Shown one piece after another: positions 61,387 to 64,000 of a DNA stretch of 64,000 bases. The DNA lies in contig CALFXL010000002.1 in the NCBI GenBank assembly GCA_937958045.1, positions 39,193 through 103,192 of the forward strand, written 5' to 3'. Position 1 is the first letter of the stretch. Each line of letters starts with the position of its first letter. Under the pieces are notes generated by a model. The model was not told the origin of the DNA and did no database searches. It was given only the letters and a program-made list of their open reading frames with translations. The DNA comes from an uncultured Opitutaceae bacterium. Lineage in GTDB: Bacteria > Verrucomicrobiota > Verrucomicrobiia > Opitutales > Opitutaceae. The position numbers were made by a program, and so were the translations under genes.

Positions 61387-63081
61387 ATGCCTTCTACCTT
61401 ATCTTTTCCCGTCTCGCTTCCCGCCGCGCCCGTCCTGACGCCGACCGCGTTTGCGACGACTCCTGAAGCGGCGCCCGAAGCAGGACTCTCGTTCGAGTCG
61501 CTCCTGAACGCCGGTCCCACGCCGTCCACGCCCACGGCTGCCGACGTATCCGAATTTTCAATACCGACGCCGCCGTCGCCCGCCGCGACCGATCCTGCGA
61601 CGCCCGTGCTCACGCCCGCGCAACTCGCCGAGTTGCTGTCATTGATGCAAGCGCCCGCCGCGCAGCCGCAGCCCGTCGCGGTTACGCCTGAAATGGGCGA
61701 ATCCTTTGGCGTCGCAATGGACGCTCCTGCCGAGGGCGACACGGCGGTGGCGCCGGTCGAAGGCGCCGCCCGCGTCACCACCGCTGCGAACGAAGGCGAC
61801 GCGCGCGCCGCGTTTGAGCCCGTGCAAAATTTCCCGACTACACGCACGGCCACATCGGAATTTTCTGCCGCTGCTGCTGCTCAGCCCGCGCAGAAAACGG
61901 CGGATCATCCGCCGTCCGTCCGCGAGTTGCTCGCCGAAGGCGCCGAAACGCTCGAACTCGAGCTCACGTCCACGAACGAGGGTGGGGCGGAGACGCCGGC
62001 TTTCCGTCCGGTGGTCGCTTCGACGACCACTCCGTCGGTTCAGGCGATTCCCGCCGTGAAAACCTCCGACGTCATTGCGACTGCGCCCGAAGTGAGCGCC
62101 AAAATCGCGACGCCCACACCGGAAAAAATCGCCGCTCCGGCAAACGAGCTCCCGTCGGATGCGCGTCCTGTTGCGACTGAATCCACGCCGTCCGCGGTCA
62201 CGCGCGCGCAAACACCGCTGGTCGCCGAACGCGCATTCGACAGCGCGCCTGCGATCTCGACGCCGACGCGTCAGGAGCCCGTTGTTGGACACCGTCCGAT
62301 CCGGCATGAGGAAAAAACTGCCGCTTCGCCCATTCAAACGCCTGGGTCGACCGTTTCTGGGGTGGTTTCCTCAAGTGGTGTTTCAAAAAATAAGTTTTTA
62401 AACGTTGATAATAAAGAGCTTAAATTGGACGACGAAAAAGTTGGCACGCACGTGGCTAACTGGGGTGATCCCATGAAGTCCACCGTCGTCAAAACGCCCT
62501 CCGCCGATGCGCCCATCGCCGGTCCTGCCGCTTCGGTTGCGCCGCAAGCGCACACGGGGACGTCGACGACCTTGAGCGCGAAACCCGAAGCCGCCACGCC
62601 CGCCGCCGCGGTTCAGATGGTTCGCGAGATACGCGACATCGCGGATGGACTTTGGGCGGTCGAGCGCAACTCCGTCGAAGTCCGTTTTCGCATGGGCGAT
62701 GGCGAACCGCTTTCCGTGCGCGTCGAATACAAGGACGGCGTTGTCCAAACCACTTTCCGCACGGAATCGCCCGAACTGCGCGACACGCTTGCGCGTGAAT
62801 GGCAGGCGCAAATCAGCGCGTCTGCCGACACCCGCCCGTATCGCGTGGCCGATCCCGTTTTTAACACCCCGTCGCAAGACGAGCGCGGCTCGTTCGCCGA
62901 CAGCGATGCTTCCGGCCGCCAGCCGCAAGCTCGTCAGGACGACGAAGCCAGCCGTTCCGGGGCGCACGCGTCGTCGTTTGGCTCGCGTTTCACGCGTAGT
63001 GGTTCCGTGGATACGACGGCTCCCGCCAGCCGCACGTATGTCCGCCCGGATACTGCGCTTCACCTCCACGCTCTCGCCTGA
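61387..63081 (+). CDS. fliK: Flagellar hook-length control protein FliK
   Basis: 564 residues. A long alanine-, proline- and threonine-rich region (1-310) that looks unstructured is followed by a short lysine-rich insert (NKFLNVDNKELKLDDEKVG) and then a compact C-terminal domain (about 410-475). It reads VEVRFRMGDGEPLSVRVEYKDGVVQTTFRTESPELRDTL, the FliK C-terminal fold that signals hook length. The AT-rich insert (62361-62470) stands out against its GC-rich surroundings. Neighbours flgD and flgE support the assignment. Confidence 0.82.
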   Translation: MPSTLSFPVSLPAAPVLTPTAFATTPEAAPEAGLSFESLLNAGPTPSTPTAADVSEFSIPTPPSPAATDPATPVLTPAQLAELLSLMQAPAAQPQPVAVTPEMGESFGVAMDAPAEGDTAVAPVEGAARVTTAANEGDARAAFEPVQNFPTTRTATSEFSAAAAAQPAQKTADHPPSVRELLAEGAETLELELTSTNEGGAETPAFRPVVASTTTPSVQAIPAVKTSDVIATAPEVSAKIATPTPEKIAAPANELPSDARPVATESTPSAVTRAQTPLVAERAFDSAPAISTPTRQEPVVGHRPIRHEEKTAASPIQTPGSTVSGVVSSSGVSKNKFLNVDNKELKLDDEKVGTHVANWGDPMKSTVVKTPSADAPIAGPAASVAPQAHTGTSTTLSAKPEAATPAAAVQMVREIRDIADGLWAVERNSVEVRFRMGDGEPLSVRVEYKDGVVQTTFRTESPELRDTLAREWQAQISASADTRPYRVADPVFNTPSQDERGSFADSDASGRQPQARQDDEASRSGAHASSFGSRFTRSGSVDTTAPASRTYVRPDTALHLHALA

Positions 63082-63087
63082 TCTCTC

Positions 63088-63528
63088 ATGAGCACCGTCA
63101 CCGCCACCTCCAGCTACACCGCCGCGGATGCCGCCAACACCGCCGCTCGCGTCACGCAAAAGACGCTCGGCCAGGACGACTTTCTCAAACTCATCACCGT
63201 CCAGATGGCCAATCAGGACCCGATGAATCCGCAGGACGACACTGCGTTCATCGCGCAGATGTCGAGCTTTGCCGCGCTCGAAGCGCAGACGAAGCTCGCC
63301 AAAGAGATGGGCTATCTCCGCGCCGACACGCAGATGCAGGCCGCCGGAAATTTCCTCGGTCGCGAAGTCACCGTGGCGACCGCGGATGGCGAAGTCACCG
63401 GCATCGTCGATTCCGTCGAGGCCGACGCCAACAACGTGTACGTCTCTCTCGGCGACCAGAAATACCTGCTCGCCTCCATTGTCCGTGTGCGCCCCGCGCC
63501 TACACCCGCCGCTGAACCCGCGGCCTGA
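63088..63528 (+). CDS. flgD: Flagellar hook cap protein FlgD
   Basis: 146 residues, shorter than the ~230 of enterics. The family signature LGQDDFLKLITVQMANQDPMNPQDDTAFIAQMSSFAALEAQ occurs at about 27-66. A short beta region follows (FLGREVTVATADGEVTGIVDSVEADANNVYVSLGDQKYLL) and the protein ends in a proline-rich tail. The C-terminal Tudor/FnIII domains of longer homologues are absent. It caps the growing hook. It lies 6 bp after fliK. Confidence 0.92.
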   Translation: MSTVTATSSYTAADAANTAARVTQKTLGQDDFLKLITVQMANQDPMNPQDDTAFIAQMSSFAALEAQTKLAKEMGYLRADTQMQAAGNFLGREVTVATADGEVTGIVDSVEADANNVYVSLGDQKYLLASIVRVRPAPTPAAEPAA

Positions 63529-63575
63529 TTTTTAGAAAACCAAACAACCGTCCCCTCAACCACCGCTCGTCTCTT

Positions 63576-64000
63576 ATGTCACTCATCGGCACTCTTACTT
63601 CCGGCGTCAGCGCCATGCGTAGCTTCACCAAAGGCCTCGAGGTCATTGGCAACAACATCTCCAACGTAAACACCATCGGCTACAAGGCGTCGTCCGCCTC
63701 CTTCGCCGACACGTTCAGCAACACCCTGCGCAGCTCCGCGCCCTCGACCGGCAACACCTCCAACCAAGCCGCGACGCAGGTGGGTACCGGTGTGAAACTC
63801 CAACAAATTTCCCAGCGCTTCACGCAAGGCGCGCTCAGCACCACGGGCGTCGAATCCGACCTCGCCATCTCCGGCAGCGGTTTCTTTGTCGTGAAAAACT
63901 CCGTCGACGGTCGCACCTACGCCACTCGTGCCGGTAACTTCCGCATCGACGACACCGGTTTCCTCGTCACCTCCGACGGCCTTCGCGTGCAGGGTCTCAC
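63576..64000 (+). CDS. flgE: Flagellar hook protein FlgE, 3' end beyond window
   Basis: The first 141 residues are present; the gene continues past the window edge. The N-terminus MSLIGTLTSGVSAMRSFTKGLEVIGNNISNVNTIGYK is the conserved D0 helix and rod/hook motif. ISGSGFFVV and TYATRAGNF mark the start of the hook domain. This is the major hook subunit assembled under FlgD. ATG at 63576 follows flgD by 47 bp. Confidence 0.92.
   Translation, partial: MSLIGTLTSGVSAMRSFTKGLEVIGNNISNVNTIGYKASSASFADTFSNTLRSSAPSTGNTSNQAATQVGTGVKLQQISQRFTQGALSTTGVESDLAISGSGFFVVKNSVDGRTYATRAGNFRIDDTGFLVTSDGLRVQGL

Overview
The window is high-GC bacterial DNA packed with genes. Gene content suggests a motile, Gram-negative member of the Verrucomicrobiota, probably close to Opitutaceae. 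This is inferred from three things: a giant outer-surface protein built of autotransporter-type beta-strand repeats and Ig-like domains, a porin with LPS-type sugar genes, and a single-chromosome style flagellar/chemotaxis block. No 16S gene or other direct taxonomic marker is present.

Layout. 1-8338 (minus): the first ~2,780 codons of a giant secreted repeat protein that runs off the left edge. 8503-20592 (minus): a polysaccharide cluster of nine glycosyltransferases, a Wzy-like polymerase and a WcaF-like acetyltransferase, largely chained by 4-bp ATGA overlaps. It has no visible flippase, initiating transferase or export genes. 20723-24756 (minus): a coiled-coil protein, an extended adenylate-kinase-like protein, and an ECF sigma / anti-sigma / Spy-like periplasmic sensor operon. 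25057-29138 (plus): a small membrane protein, an AlgB/KinB-like sigma54 response regulator and sensor kinase pair, and a small lipoprotein. 29256-29607 (minus): one-piece tmRNA. 29878-36398: housekeeping and mixed genes (malate dehydrogenase, DAHP synthase, YgfZ, galactokinase, prepilin peptidase).

36716-53845 is a signalling region: two HDOD proteins, two hybrid histidine kinases, CheW, CheA, a porin with a short phosphate-binding-like protein and a chemoreceptor, CheD, a response regulator with a degenerate HD-GYP domain, CheB and CheR. The chemoreceptor is split by a +1 frameshift at a run of six T. 54099-64000 (plus) is a flagellar operon flgB-flgC-fliE-fliF-fliG-fliH-fliI-fliJ-motE-like-fliK-flgD-flgE, with flgE cut by the window end. 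A near-consensus sigma54 -24/-12 element lies immediately in front of flgB. Sigma28-like elements lie in front of the divergent cheW/cheA pair and possibly cheR.

Nothing in the window is clearly a wholly new system. The points most worth following up are the frameshifted chemoreceptor with its neighbouring porin and binding protein, the sigma54 element that would leave flgB almost leaderless, the terminator-ended structured region upstream of the porin, the intergenic repeat family abutting fliH and fliI, and the two-module architecture and lower-GC core of the giant surface protein.
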